From NCBI RefSeq assembly GCF_943913955.1, contig NZ_CALUAE010000028.1, forward strand, positions 6,802 through 70,801: DNA of 64,000 nt. The letters are read 5' to 3'. Source of the DNA: Mycolicibacterium bacteremicum. GTDB lineage: Bacteria > Actinomycetota > Actinomycetes > Mycobacteriales > Mycobacteriaceae. Position numbers and translations under genes: made by a program. Within the stretch, counting starts at the first letter, position 1. Each line of letters starts with the position of its first letter. A model generated the notes under the pieces. It worked only from the letters and a program-made list of their open reading frames with translations. It searched no databases and was not told where the DNA came from. Below, in pieces: positions 1-7,802 of this stretch.

Positions 1-476
1 TGCCGCGACCGTGCCCACCCAAGCACTTCGGGGACGCCAAACCGACGGGCGTTTCCCAACGCGTCGAGCCTGGTGACCGCCTCGTCGAGCGAGCCACGCC
101 GGCCCAGATCGAAGACCGTCCGGGTGATGGTGGTCGTCGGCAGACCCCACCGTCCCGCCTCGGCGATCTCGTCGTCGGCCAATTCGTGGTTGTGGGTCCG
201 GATGCCGGGCGGTGGTCGACGATTGGACCAGACCAACTCGATGGGTTGCGAATCCTCGACATACCGCGCACCGTGCAGTGCCGACGCGGTGAGTCCGCAG
301 AGGACGCCGCGGCGATCCGACCACAGCCACGCGGCCGATGCGCGGTCGTCGAGAGTCAGCTCGACGCCACGGGCAACGTAGATATCGGGATGGATGGCCG
401 TGCATCGGCGGCCCAGCTGATACTTCGAGATCCGCCCGGCCGCGACGGCCTCACTGCCGATGAAGGGCTGCGTCAT
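1..476 (-). CDS. Hypothetical protein, AbiEi/DUF559-like N-terminal part (runs off left edge)
   Basis: Open frame on the minus strand starting at an ATG (474-476) and still open at the window edge, so only the first ~158 residues are visible. The protein begins MTQPFIGSEAVAAG and continues with features common in mycobacterial proteins that pair a small winged-helix or AbiEi-antitoxin-like N-terminus with a C-terminal very-short-patch/DUF559-like nuclease fold: a LGRRCTAIHPDIYVARG segment, a LTASALHGARYV helix and a TTTITRTVFDLGRRG segment. The nuclease part, if present, would lie to the left and cannot be checked. Assignment rests on family resemblance only. No other gene shares its transcript within the window. 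Confidence 0.7.
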   Translation of the reverse strand, partial: MTQPFIGSEAVAAGRISKYQLGRRCTAIHPDIYVARGVELTLDDRASAAWLWSDRRGVLCGLTASALHGARYVEDSQPIELVWSNRRPPPGIRTHNHELADDEIAEAGRWGLPTTTITRTVFDLGRRGSLDEAVTRLDALGNARRFGVPEVLGWARSR

Positions 477-546
477 GGATCGAGCGTGGCGTCATCCACG
501 GGGTCAGCGCAGCCCCGTCGGCAGAATCTGTGGATAACGCGACGCC

Positions 547-600
547 GACGGTGCTCTCAGATCGACTTCTGGGCCGAAAAGTCGATCTGAGTGCACCGTC
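547..600. repeat. Long inverted repeat (8+12 bp arms)
   Basis: Left arm GACGGTGC, 2 nt, TCAGATCGACTT (547-568); a 10-nt loop (569-578); right arm AAGTCGATCTGA, 2 nt, GCACCGTC (579-600). The arms pair over 20 positions with one internal 2-nt mismatch. It lies in the 188-nt spacer between the partial gene at the left edge and the end of the Bax-inhibitor-like gene, beside a separate U-tailed terminator. It could be a second transcription barrier or a dispersed palindromic element; which one cannot be decided from a single copy. Confidence 0.75.
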
Positions 601-620
601 GCGGGACACAAGAGTCAACG

Positions 621-650
621 AAAAAGGGCGCCCCGTGCGGGACGCCCTTT
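621..650 (-). terminator. Rho-independent terminator of the BI-1 family gene
   Basis: Read on the minus strand, AAAGGGCG and CGCCCTTT pair around a GC-rich centre and are followed by a T run. It sits 14 nt past the stop codon of the 665-1519 gene, where an intrinsic terminator is expected. Confidence 0.8.
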
Positions 651-664
651 CTCTGGCCGGACTG

Positions 665-1519
665 CTAGTCGTTGTTGAAGTAACTCAGCAGACGCAGGAT
701 CTCCAGGTACAGCCACACCAGGGTGACCATCAGGCCAAGGGCAACGCCCCACGCGGCCTTCTCCGGAGCGCCGGCGCGGATCATCTGGTCCGCGGCGTCG
801 AAGTCGATCAGGAAGCTGAACGCCGCCAGCGCGATGCACAGCAGCGAGAAGCCGATCGCGATGGCACCACCGTCGCGCAGGCCCATGCCCGCACCGCCGC
901 CGACACCGAACAGGCCGAGCACCAGGTTCACCAGCATCAGTGCGACGACGCCGAACAGGCCGGCGACGATCATCCGGGTGAACTTCGGGGTGACGCGGAT
1001 GGCGCCGGTCTTGTAGACCACGAGCATGCCGAAGAACACGCCGAGGGTGCCGACGATGGCCTGGGCGATCATGCCGACGCCACCGACCGAGGCCAGGTTG
1101 GCGATGATGAACGACACCGCGCCCAGGAACAGGCCCTCCAGCGCCGCGTAGCTCAGCACGATGGCCGGGTTGTCCTGCTTGCGTCCGAACGTGGCGATGA
1201 GCACCAACGCCAGGCCGCCGAGGGCACCCACCAGGGTGAACGGCGTGGCCAGGCCGAGGTTCTGGCTGACCAGGTAGTACGAGACGACGGCGACCGCGGT
1301 CAGGATCGCGAGGCTGATGCCGGTCTTGGTGACGACGTCATCGATGGTCATCGGCCGGGAGACACCGGCCTGCTGCTGATCGGGGTACTGGGTTGCGGCG
1401 TAGGGATCCGCATGTACCTGCTGCGCACCGAAGCTTGCGGCTCCGGTACCGAACTGCGCGTATCCGCCCTGCTGCCCCTTGGGCAGGGATCGGAATACCG
1501 GGTTGCTGCTTTCGCGCAC
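665..1519 (-). CDS. Bax inhibitor-1/YccA family membrane protein
   Basis: Integral membrane protein of 284 residues in the Bax-inhibitor-1/YccA family. These proteins have about seven membrane helices and are linked to calcium leak or stress tolerance; the bacterial substrate is mostly unknown. Visible: a ~60-residue soluble Q/G/Y-rich N-terminus (SSNPVFRSLPKGQQGGY), then hydrophobic segments such as TGISLAILTAVAVVSYYLV, GGLALVLIATFG and LLCIALAAFSFLIDFDAAD, the last close to the conserved acidic C-terminal motif of the family. The GTG at 1517-1519 is preferred because AGGAGAGGA precedes it; an upstream TTG at 1537 would place the ribosome site inside the gene. As I recall, Rv1072 is the M. 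tuberculosis counterpart and also neighbours echA9. Monocistronic, ending at the terminator at 621-650. Confidence 0.9.
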   Translation of the reverse strand: MRESSNPVFRSLPKGQQGGYAQFGTGAASFGAQQVHADPYAATQYPDQQQAGVSRPMTIDDVVTKTGISLAILTAVAVVSYYLVSQNLGLATPFTLVGALGGLALVLIATFGRKQDNPAIVLSYAALEGLFLGAVSFIIANLASVGGVGMIAQAIVGTLGVFFGMLVVYKTGAIRVTPKFTRMIVAGLFGVVALMLVNLVLGLFGVGGGAGMGLRDGGAIAIGFSLLCIALAAFSFLIDFDAADQMIRAGAPEKAAWGVALGLMVTLVWLYLEILRLLSYFNND

Positions 1520-1609
1520 CGTAGGTCCTCTCCTCAAGTACTGGTGTTCGATCTACGAACACACAATCAACGATCATTGCCGTGAACCGGTTCCCGCGAT
1601 ACCCCTGCA

Positions 1610-1625
1610 CTGAGAGCGCTCTCAG
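1610..1625. promoter_or_regulatory. Perfect 16-bp palindrome, LacI-family operator-like
   Basis: CTGAGAGCGCTCTCAG is fully self-complementary. The core GAGCGCTC resembles operators of actinobacterial LacI-family regulators (the CebR box is TGGGAGCGCTCCCA). It lies between the divergent starts of the BI-1 gene (1519) and echA9-like gene (1714), so it could act on either. No LacI-type regulator is encoded in the window. Confidence 0.5.
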
Positions 1626-1713
1626 ATACCGGCCGTGAGCCCATTCCTGGGATGAAGCTGTGCAAACCCTACCCGTCGCACATCACGCGCAGACCACGAA
1701 CTAGATTGCATTC

Positions 1714-2748
1714 GTGGCAGAAAACGAGGACATCCTAGTAAGTGTCCGCAACGGTGTCGGCATCGTGACGTTGAACCGCCCGAAGGCGATCAACTCGCTC
1801 AATGACGTCATGGTCGCCGGCCTCCAGCGCGCGCTGACCGAATGGGAGAACGACGACGCCATCGCGACCGTGCTGCTGACCGGCGCCGGTGAACGCGGCC
1901 TGTGCGCGGGCGGCGACGTGGTCGCGCTCTATCACAGCGCCAAGGCCGACGGCTCCTATGCGCGCCAGTTCTGGTGGGGCGAATATCTGCTGAACGCGCA
2001 CATCGGCCGGTTCGCCAAGCCCTACGTCGCGCTGATGGACGGCATCGTGATGGGCGGCGGTGTCGGGGTCGCCGCACACGGCAACGTCCGCGTGGTCACC
2101 GAGAAGACCAAGATGGGCATGCCCGAGGTGGGCATCGGTTTCATCCCCGACGTCGGCGGCACCTACCTGCTCTCCCGGGCACCGGGATCACTGGGACTGC
2201 ACGCCGCGCTGACCGGTGCCCCGTTCTCCGGCGCGGACGCCATCGCCCTGGGCTTCGCCGACCATTTCGTCCCGCAGGCGCGCCTGCGGGACTTCGCCGA
2301 AGCGGTCGTCACCGACGGCCACGAGGACGCGCTCAAGAGCTACGCCGAGGAGCCCCCGGCCAGCGAGCTACTGGCCCAGCGGGATTGGATCGATGACTGT
2401 TATTCAGGCGACAGCGTCGCAGCGATCCTGGACGATCTGCGCGCCCACGCCGCGTCGGCCGCACATGACGCCGCCGAGCTGATCGCCACCCGCTCCCCGA
2501 TCGCGCTGGCCGTCACCCTGACCGCAGTGCGCCGCGCGGAGCATCTGCACACCCTGGAAGAAGTGCTGCAGCAGGAGTTCCGGGTGTCGGTGGCCTCGGC
2601 GAAATCGCACGATTTCGTCGAGGGCATCCGGGCCCAACTCGTCGACAAGGATCGCAACCCGCAGTGGTCCCCGGCAACGCTGGAGGCGGTCGACGACGCC
2701 GCCATCGACGCCTATTTCGCCTCCGCTGAACCCGATCTCACCTTCTGA
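1714..2748 (+). CDS. echA9: Enoyl-CoA hydratase/isomerase family protein, 3-hydroxyisobutyryl-CoA hydrolase type (EchA9)
   Basis: 344-residue crotonase-superfamily protein. The length, about 80 residues longer than simple enoyl-CoA hydratases, and motifs GLCAGGDVVALY, DGIVMGGGVGVAAHG and MGMPEVGIGFIPDVGGTY are those of the 3-hydroxyisobutyryl-CoA hydrolase branch, which releases 3-hydroxyisobutyrate in valine breakdown. The glutamate in MPEVGIG is the expected catalytic residue. The start is a GTG at 1714; an in-frame ATG further in would cut the first strand. echA8 follows after 13 nt with AAGGAG between them, so both are in one transcript, as in the echA9-echA8 pair of M. tuberculosis (Rv1071c-Rv1070c, from memory). 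A role in beta-oxidation instead of valine catabolism cannot be excluded. Confidence 0.9.
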   Translation: MAENEDILVSVRNGVGIVTLNRPKAINSLNDVMVAGLQRALTEWENDDAIATVLLTGAGERGLCAGGDVVALYHSAKADGSYARQFWWGEYLLNAHIGRFAKPYVALMDGIVMGGGVGVAAHGNVRVVTEKTKMGMPEVGIGFIPDVGGTYLLSRAPGSLGLHAALTGAPFSGADAIALGFADHFVPQARLRDFAEAVVTDGHEDALKSYAEEPPASELLAQRDWIDDCYSGDSVAAILDDLRAHAASAAHDAAELIATRSPIALAVTLTAVRRAEHLHTLEEVLQQEFRVSVASAKSHDFVEGIRAQLVDKDRNPQWSPATLEAVDDAAIDAYFASAEPDLTF

Positions 2749-2761
2749 CAAGGAGCAGCCA

Positions 2762-3535
2762 ATGAGCTTTGAGACCATCCTGGTGACCCGCGACGGCCGG
2801 GTCGCCACCATCACCCTGAACCGTCCCAAGGCGCTCAACGCGCTCAACAGTCAGGTGATGCACGAAGTCACCACCGCCGCAGCCGAACTCGACGACGATC
2901 CGGGTATCGGCGCGATCATCCTGACCGGCAGCGAGAAGGCCTTCGCCGCCGGTGCCGATATCAAGGAGATGGCCGACCTGTCCTTCGCCGACGTGTTCGG
3001 CCAGGACTTCTTCGCGCTGTGGGGCAAGTTCGCCGCCACCCGCACCCCCACCATCGCCGCGGTCGCCGGCTACGCCCTGGGCGGCGGCTGCGAGCTGGCC
3101 ATGATGTGCGATCTGCTGATCGCCGCCGACACCGCGAAATTCGGCCAACCCGAGATCAAACTCGGCGTGCTGCCCGGCATGGGCGGCAGCCAGCGGTTGA
3201 CCCGCGCGATCGGCAAGGCCAAGGCGATGGACCTGATCCTGACCGGGCGCACCATCGACGCCGCCGAGGCCGAACGCAGCGGCCTGGTGTCTCGCGTCGT
3301 GCCCGCCGACACCCTGCTCGACGAGGCCAACGCCACCGCCGCCACCATCGCGGGGATGTCGCGCTCGGCGGCCCGGATGGCCAAGGAGGCGGTCAACCGC
3401 TCCTTCGAGTCGACGCTGGCCGAGGGTCTGCTCTACGAACGACGGATCTTCCACTCGGCGTTCGCCACCGAAGACCAGAAGGAAGGTATGGCCGCGTTCA
3501 CCGAGAAGCGCGCGGCGAACTTCACCCATCGCTAA
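2762..3535 (+). CDS. echA8: Enoyl-CoA hydratase EchA8
   Basis: 257-residue crotonase that hydrates trans-2-enoyl-CoA in fatty-acid beta-oxidation. Visible: NRPKALNALN near residue 20, the oxyanion-hole and CoA-binding segment FAAGADIKEM (61-70), GYALGGGCELAMMCD with catalytic Glu111, and GQPEIKLGVLPGMGG with the second catalytic Glu131. Both glutamates needed for hydration are present. Length and sequence are close to EchA8 of mycobacteria. It starts 13 nt after the echA9-like gene with AAGGAG upstream, and the next gene follows after 9 nt. Confidence 0.95.
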   Translation: MSFETILVTRDGRVATITLNRPKALNALNSQVMHEVTTAAAELDDDPGIGAIILTGSEKAFAAGADIKEMADLSFADVFGQDFFALWGKFAATRTPTIAAVAGYALGGGCELAMMCDLLIAADTAKFGQPEIKLGVLPGMGGSQRLTRAIGKAKAMDLILTGRTIDAAEAERSGLVSRVVPADTLLDEANATAATIAGMSRSAARMAKEAVNRSFESTLAEGLLYERRIFHSAFATEDQKEGMAAFTEKRAANFTHR

Positions 3536-3544
3536 GGTCGAGCG

Positions 3545-5230
3545 GTGACCGCCACCGCCGAGCAGGACGTGACCGAAGCGCCACCCAAGCGCGCGTGGTG
3601 GATTCGGCACTACACCTTCACCGGCACCGCGGTCGGCCTGGTCTTCATCTGGCTGTCGCTGACCCCGTCGCTGCTGCCGCGCGGCCCGCTGTTCCAGGGC
3701 CTGGTCAGCGGCGCGGCGGGGGCGATCGGCTACAGCCTCGGCGTCTTTGCCGTGTGGCTGGTCCGCTACATGCGTTCCAAGGACACCAGTCCGGCACCGC
3801 CCAAGCGAGCGTGGCTGGTGCTCATCGCCGTCGGCGTCATCGGCCAGGTGGCGGCGATCGTCTACTTCCACGTCTGGCAGGACGATATCCGGGACCTGAT
3901 GGGCGTTCCGCGGCTCGGGTTCTGGGACCACCCGCTGACCGCAGTGCTGGCGATCGTGTTCCTCTTCCTGTTCGTCGAACTCGGTCAGCTGGTCGGCACG
4001 TTGATCCGTTACCTGGTGCGCCAACTCGAGCGCATCGCACCGCCGCGGGTGTCCGGGGTGGTGGCCGTCGCGCTGGTGCTCGCACTGGCCATCGCGCTGC
4101 TCAACGGCATCGTGGTGCGGTTCGCGATGAGCACTATCAACAACACCTTCGAGACCGTGAACAACGAAGATGATCCCGACAACCCGGCTCCCACAACGGT
4201 TCTGCGCTCGGGCGGCCCGCAGTCGCTGGTGAGCTGGGAATCCCTGGGACACCAGGGCCGCAACTTCGTCGCCGGCGGCCCGTCGGTCGAGGAGCTCGCC
4301 GAGTTCAACGGATCCCCTGCCACCGAACCGATCCGCGCCTACGCCGGCCTGAACTCGGCCGACGGGATCCGGGCCACCGCCCGGCTGGCCGCCGAGGAAC
4401 TGCGCCGCACCGGCGGGCTGGACCGCGCCGTCATCGCGATCGCCACCACGACCGGCACCGGCTGGATCAACGAGGCCGAGGCCTCGACGCTGGAATACAT
4501 GTACAACGGCGACACCGCGATCGTGTCGATGCAGTACTCGTTCCTGCCCAGCTGGATCTCGTTCCTGGTGGACCAGGAGAACGCCCTGCAGGCCGGCCAG
4601 GCGTTGTTCGAGGCTGTCGACGCCATGGTGCGTGAGGTGCCCGAGGCCGAGCGCCCCAAGGTGGTGGTGTTCGGGGAGAGTCTCGGCTCGTTCGGCGGTG
4701 AGGCCCCGTTCCTGGCGCTGAACAACTTGATCGCTCGCACCGACGGCGCGTTGTTCTCCGGCCCGACGTTCAAGAACACCATCTGGAACACCCTCACCCA
4801 CGACCGTGATGCGGGATCGCCGCAGTGGCTGCCGATCTACGACAAGGGTGAGAATGTCCGCTTCTCGGCAAGGGCGGCACAGGATCTGGGCCGGCCCGAC
4901 GATCCGTGGGGCCGGCCGCGGGTGGTCTATCTGCAGCACGCCTCGGACCCGATCTCCTGGTGGAACCCCGATCTGCTGTTCGCCAAACCGGACTGGCTCA
5001 AGGAACCACGCGGATACGACGTCTCCCCGCGGATGGAGTGGATCCCGGTCGTCACCTTCCTGCAGGTGTCCGCCGATATGGCTGTGGCAGTGGATGTTCC
5101 CGACGGCCACGGCCACGTCTACGTCCGCGATGTCGCCAATGCCTGGGCGGCCATTTTGCAGCCACCGGGCTGGACACCCGACAAGACCGACAGGCTACGT
5201 CCGCTGCTGCGCTCAGACGAGAGCAGCTGA
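3545..5230 (+). CDS. Membrane alpha/beta-hydrolase family protein (Rv1069c-like)
   Basis: 561-residue protein with an N-terminal membrane block of about five helices (for example FTGTAVGLVFIWLSLTPSLLP and VSGVVAVALVLALAIALLNG, within residues 25-195) followed by a cytoplasmic or periplasmic hydrolase domain of ~350 residues. The nucleophile elbow is VVVFGESLGSFGG (GESLG), and a conserved acidic region FLQVSADM/VPDGHGH lies near the C-terminus; the histidine in DGHGH fits the catalytic triad. The substrate is unknown; a lipid ester is plausible given the membrane anchor. The GTG start at 3545 lies 9 nt after echA8, indicating one transcript. The 3' end overlaps the convergent rhodanese gene by 18 nt. 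Confidence 0.85.
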   Translation: MTATAEQDVTEAPPKRAWWIRHYTFTGTAVGLVFIWLSLTPSLLPRGPLFQGLVSGAAGAIGYSLGVFAVWLVRYMRSKDTSPAPPKRAWLVLIAVGVIGQVAAIVYFHVWQDDIRDLMGVPRLGFWDHPLTAVLAIVFLFLFVELGQLVGTLIRYLVRQLERIAPPRVSGVVAVALVLALAIALLNGIVVRFAMSTINNTFETVNNEDDPDNPAPTTVLRSGGPQSLVSWESLGHQGRNFVAGGPSVEELAEFNGSPATEPIRAYAGLNSADGIRATARLAAEELRRTGGLDRAVIAIATTTGTGWINEAEASTLEYMYNGDTAIVSMQYSFLPSWISFLVDQENALQAGQALFEAVDAMVREVPEAERPKVVVFGESLGSFGGEAPFLALNNLIARTDGALFSGPTFKNTIWNTLTHDRDAGSPQWLPIYDKGENVRFSARAAQDLGRPDDPWGRPRVVYLQHASDPISWWNPDLLFAKPDWLKEPRGYDVSPRMEWIPVVTFLQVSADMAVAVDVPDGHGHVYVRDVANAWAAILQPPGWTPDKTDRLRPLLRSDESS

Positions 5231-5605
5231 GCGCAGCTCGTCCGGCAGCGCGTGATAGCCGCCGATGACATCGGTGGCCCTGTGCAGACCCAGATCCTGC
5301 AGTGCGGCGGCGGCCAGACTGGAGGTGTACCCCTCCGAGCACAGCACGATCCACTCGACGTCATCGCCCACGGCTTCCGGGATGCGCGCGTCACTGGTGG
5401 GGTCGCACCGCCACTCCAGGTGGTTGCGTTCGATGACGAGGGCATTGGAAGCTGCAGCGACCTCGCCCTCCTCTGCCCGCTGCCAGGCCGGCCGGATGTC
5501 GACGAGCACCGCCCCGCGGCGCAGCGCAGCAGGCACCTCGGCTGCCTCGATCCGCTGCAGCCGGGCCCGGGCGGCATCGAGCAGCGCGTCGATGCGACTG
5601 GTCAT
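5213..5605 (-). CDS. Rhodanese-like sulfurtransferase (Rv1066-like)
   Basis: 130-residue single rhodanese domain. Visible: LVDIRPAWQRAEEGEVAAA (34-52) as the CH2A-like region, and the active-site loop CSEGYTSS with Cys89 as persulfide carrier, followed by the helix SLAAAALQDLG. Family members move sulfane sulfur from thiosulfate or a persulfide to thiols. The start lies 4 nt after the cysteine dioxygenase stop, so the two are cotranscribed. The pairing of a cysteine-oxidising enzyme with a sulfurtransferase and a Cys-codon leader points to cysteine or sulfide homeostasis. Confidence 0.9.
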   Translation of the reverse strand: MTSRIDALLDAARARLQRIEAAEVPAALRRGAVLVDIRPAWQRAEEGEVAAASNALVIERNHLEWRCDPTSDARIPEAVGDDVEWIVLCSEGYTSSLAAAALQDLGLHRATDVIGGYHALPDELRSAALV

Positions 5606-5609
5606 GTGC

Positions 5610-6158
5610 CTATCCTTCCGGCGCGTCGGTGAGTTCGGTGCGGTTGCGGCGCAGCGTGTTCCGCTCGGTGACCGAATAGTAGGACATCGCGGTCAGCGGC
5701 GGCGAGTACGCGTGCACGCTCAACGTCGGCGAGGACGGCACCGCGACCCCGCCCACCGACACCGACTCGCGGGCCCAGACCACATCGTGCACCCAGCCCA
5801 GGGGGAACGCGGCCTGATCACCGGCGACCAGCCTGCGATCCCGCAGATCGCTGCCGTCCCAGCGGGTTTCCCGCAGGGCCCCGGACACCACCGTCAACGC
5901 GCCGAGCGAGCCGCCGTGATCGTGGAGTTCGGTCGATTTGTCGGGCACCCAGCTGATCAGCCAGATGTCGAGTTCGTCGTCACCGTAGAGGCGGTTGTAC
6001 CAGCGCTCGTCGGGCGAGCTCAGGGCGCCGTCCAGCAGTCGGTCGTAGCGACCGGAGAGCACGTCGTCTGCGCACCGGTCGGTGGCGGCCAGCAGGTCGG
6101 GGAGGCGCAGCCGGGTGGGGGCCGAGACAGCGGGCGGGGTCAGGACAGGGGCAACCAT
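5610..6158 (-). CDS. Cysteine dioxygenase family protein (Rv1065-like)
   Basis: 182-residue cupin of the cysteine dioxygenase (CDO) family, which oxidises L-cysteine to cysteine sulfinate with non-haem iron. The three iron ligands are visible as His79 and His81 (TELHDHGGS) and His124 (GWVHDVV), with the glycine-rich cupin strand between them. A Tyr near residue 160 (AMSYYSV) may correspond to the CDO active-site tyrosine. The family also includes 3-mercaptopropionate dioxygenases, so substrate is inferred. First gene after the leader peptide at 6204-6248; the ribosome site CTGGAGACC lies within a possible small hairpin. Confidence 0.88.
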   Translation of the reverse strand: MVAPVLTPPAVSAPTRLRLPDLLAATDRCADDVLSGRYDRLLDGALSSPDERWYNRLYGDDELDIWLISWVPDKSTELHDHGGSLGALTVVSGALRETRWDGSDLRDRRLVAGDQAAFPLGWVHDVVWARESVSVGGVAVPSSPTLSVHAYSPPLTAMSYYSVTERNTLRRNRTELTDAPEG

Positions 6159-6193
6159 GGAAATGGGTCTCCAGAGACGAGAGGAACGAACAG

Positions 6194-6217
6194 GTCGGCA
6201 CGCTCAGTGAGCGCGAC
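6194..6217 (-). promoter_or_regulatory. Hairpin over the leader-peptide stop codon, candidate attenuator
   Basis: On the minus strand GTCGCGCTC pairs with GAGCG plus CGAC across a short loop and a 3-nt bulge. The left arm covers codons just after the tandem Cys codons and the loop holds the end of the leader frame. A ribosome stalled at the Cys codons would keep this hairpin open. Further down, GTCTCTGGAGAC could mask the GGAG ribosome site of the dioxygenase gene. Inferred by eye, without folding energies. Confidence 0.45.
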
Positions 6218-6248
6218 AACAGCGCAGAAACGCGGTCCCCTCCGTCAT
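6204..6248 (-). CDS. Short Cys-containing leader peptide (14 aa)
   Basis: ATG at 6246-6248 opens a 14-codon frame, MTEGTAFLRCCRAH, ending in TGA at 6204-6206. Two consecutive TGT codons (CC) sit five codons before the stop, and the dioxygenase start follows 45 nt later. Short Cys-rich ORFs, often leaderless, that act as cysteine-responsive attenuators ahead of sulfur-metabolism operons are known in mycobacteria. This frame fits that class by position and Cys content, although it has only two Cys codons. The frame also extends upstream in phase to another ATG near 6279, which overlaps the divergent lpqV start and is less likely. Confidence 0.65.
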   Translation of the reverse strand: MTEGTAFLRCCRAH

Positions 6249-6264
6249 GGCGGCCAGTGTTGCA

Positions 6265-6270
6265 TAGATT
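6265..6270 (+). promoter_or_regulatory. -10 element of lpqV (leaderless arrangement)
   Basis: TAGATT matches the mycobacterial TANNNT -10 consensus and ends 6 nt before the ATG at 6277. This spacing predicts transcription starting at or next to the A of the start codon, a common leaderless layout in mycobacteria. No Shine-Dalgarno sequence precedes the gene, which agrees. Confidence 0.55.
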
Positions 6271-6276
6271 GGCCTC

Positions 6277-6699
6277 ATGCGCCGCTACCTCGTTGCCAGC
6301 CTCGCTGCAGCCGCCGCCGTCCTGCTGGGCGGGTGCGGATCCGATGCCGAGGAGCCGGCGAGCACACCGTCGGCATCCGCCACGTCCACCACCGAGGCGC
6401 CGCGGCTGCCCGCCGAAGCCGCCGCCGACGGCGCGGTACGGGTGTCCCCCGATGGGGTGACAACGGTCGTCGACGTTCCGGCCGAGGCCACCGAATCGGG
6501 CTATGGCCAGGCCTGTCTGGCCGCGAAGCGCTGGTTCGACGAGCACCGGGAGCCGGTCGAGACCTACCTGAAGACGATCCAGACCGCGGGTGTCGTCGGG
6601 CCTGCCACGTTCGGCTCCGGCTGGGCCGATCTGACCCCCGGACGGCAGGCCGGGGCGATCATGGCCGCCAACGCCGCGTCCCGCGGCGAGTGCGGCTGA
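6277..6699 (+). CDS. lpqV: Lipoprotein LpqV
   Basis: 140-residue lipoprotein. The signal peptide MRRYLVASLAAAAAVLLGGC ends in an LGGC lipobox, so the mature protein starts at Cys20 and is anchored to the outer face of the membrane. A Thr/Ser/Ala-rich linker follows, then a conserved part with VSPDGVTTVVDVPAE, GQACLAAKRWFDE and ARGECG-like C-terminus (ASRGECG). These segments match LpqV of M. tuberculosis (Rv1064c) as I remember it. Function is unknown. It is divergent from the leader peptide and dioxygenase operon, sharing a short promoter region. Confidence 0.85.
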   Translation: MRRYLVASLAAAAAVLLGGCGSDAEEPASTPSASATSTTEAPRLPAEAAADGAVRVSPDGVTTVVDVPAEATESGYGQACLAAKRWFDEHREPVETYLKTIQTAGVVGPATFGSGWADLTPGRQAGAIMAANAASRGECG

Positions 6700-6851
6700 G
6701 GGTTCTGATCACGCCGAGTCGAATGGCCGGCGCGGTGGGTCCGGGCCGGCGAGCCCGTCCCGGATGGTCGGGCGGCTCACCCGGCGCGGCCCGCTGATCG
6801 CGATCGTCACCGACGTGTCGATCCCGACTGCCGGTGCACCAGAATGGGGCC

Positions 6852-7802
6852 ATGCGGATCGCGTTGGCGCTGGGCAGCGGTGGTGCGCGCGGCTACGCGC
6901 ACATCGGGGTCATCAACGAACTCCAGGAACGCGGTTACGAGATCGTCGGCGTCGCCGGATCATCGATGGGCGCCCTGGTCGGCGGGCTGCACGCGGCGGG
7001 CAAACTCGACGAGTTCGCCCGCTGGGCCGGGTCTTTGACCCAACGGGCGGTGCTGCGACTGCTGGACCCCTCGCTCAGCTCACCGGGTGTGCTGCGGGCC
7101 GAGAAAATCCTGGACGCGGTGCGCGACATCCTCGGGGACGTGACGATCGAAGCGTTGCCAATCCCCTACACCTCGGTGGCCACCGATCTGATCACCGGGA
7201 AATCGGTGTGGTTACAGCGCGGTCCGCTCGACGACGCGATCCGCGCCTCGATCGCGATCCCGGGCATCTTCACCCCGCACGTGCTCGACGGACGACTGCT
7301 GGCCGACGGTGGCATCCTCGACCCGCTGCCGATGGCCCCCATCTCGGCCGTCAACGCCGACCTGACCATCGCCGTCAGCCTGTCCGGCGGGGATCCCGCC
7401 GCGCGGATCACCGAGCCGCAACCACGGGTGACGACCGAGTTCCTGGGCCGGATGTGGCGTAGCACCACGGCGTTGCTCGATACGTCGACTGCGCAGCGGA
7501 TGATGGACACCCCGGCCGCGAAATCCGTGCTGAGCCGGTTCAGCAGCGCATTGGACGACGCGCCCGAGGAGCCCGCCGACGGTATCCCGGAACTGCCGCG
7601 GCTGGGCAGCTTCGAGATCATGAACCGCACCATCGACATCGCCCAGTCCGCCTTGGCCCGGCACACCTTGGCGACCTACCCGCCGGGCCTGCTGATCGAG
7701 GTGCCGCGCAACGCCTGTCGCAGCCTGGAATACCACCGCGCCGAGGAGGTCATCGAGATCGGCCAGGAACTGGCCGCCGCCGCACTGGACGCGGTGGACT
7801 AG
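6852..7802 (+). CDS. Patatin-like phospholipase family protein (Rv1063c-like)
   Basis: 316-residue patatin-fold hydrolase. Visible: the glycine-rich oxyanion segment LGSGGARGYAHIGV at the N-terminus, nucleophile motif GSSMG (V-A-G-S-S-M-G), and the dyad aspartate in LLADGGILDPLP. Such enzymes release fatty acids from lipids with a Ser-Asp dyad. I place the start at ATG 6852 because the family usually begins MRIALALGSGG; an upstream GTG at 6834 would add six residues. The C-terminal half contains a RNACRSLEYHRAEE segment typical of the mycobacterial members. The stop overlaps the convergent second patatin gene by 4 nt. Confidence 0.88.
   Translation: MRIALALGSGGARGYAHIGVINELQERGYEIVGVAGSSMGALVGGLHAAGKLDEFARWAGSLTQRAVLRLLDPSLSSPGVLRAEKILDAVRDILGDVTIEALPIPYTSVATDLITGKSVWLQRGPLDDAIRASIAIPGIFTPHVLDGRLLADGGILDPLPMAPISAVNADLTIAVSLSGGDPAARITEPQPRVTTEFLGRMWRSTTALLDTSTAQRMMDTPAAKSVLSRFSSALDDAPEEPADGIPELPRLGSFEIMNRTIDIAQSALARHTLATYPPGLLIEVPRNACRSLEYHRAEEVIEIGQELAAAALDAVD

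Noticed and set aside
2738..5116. 792-residue open frame on the minus strand across echA8 and the hydrolase gene
   Set aside because: It lies antisense to genes with clear catalytic motifs; long reverse frames are normal in high-GC coding DNA. Its translation is compositionally biased and has no domains.
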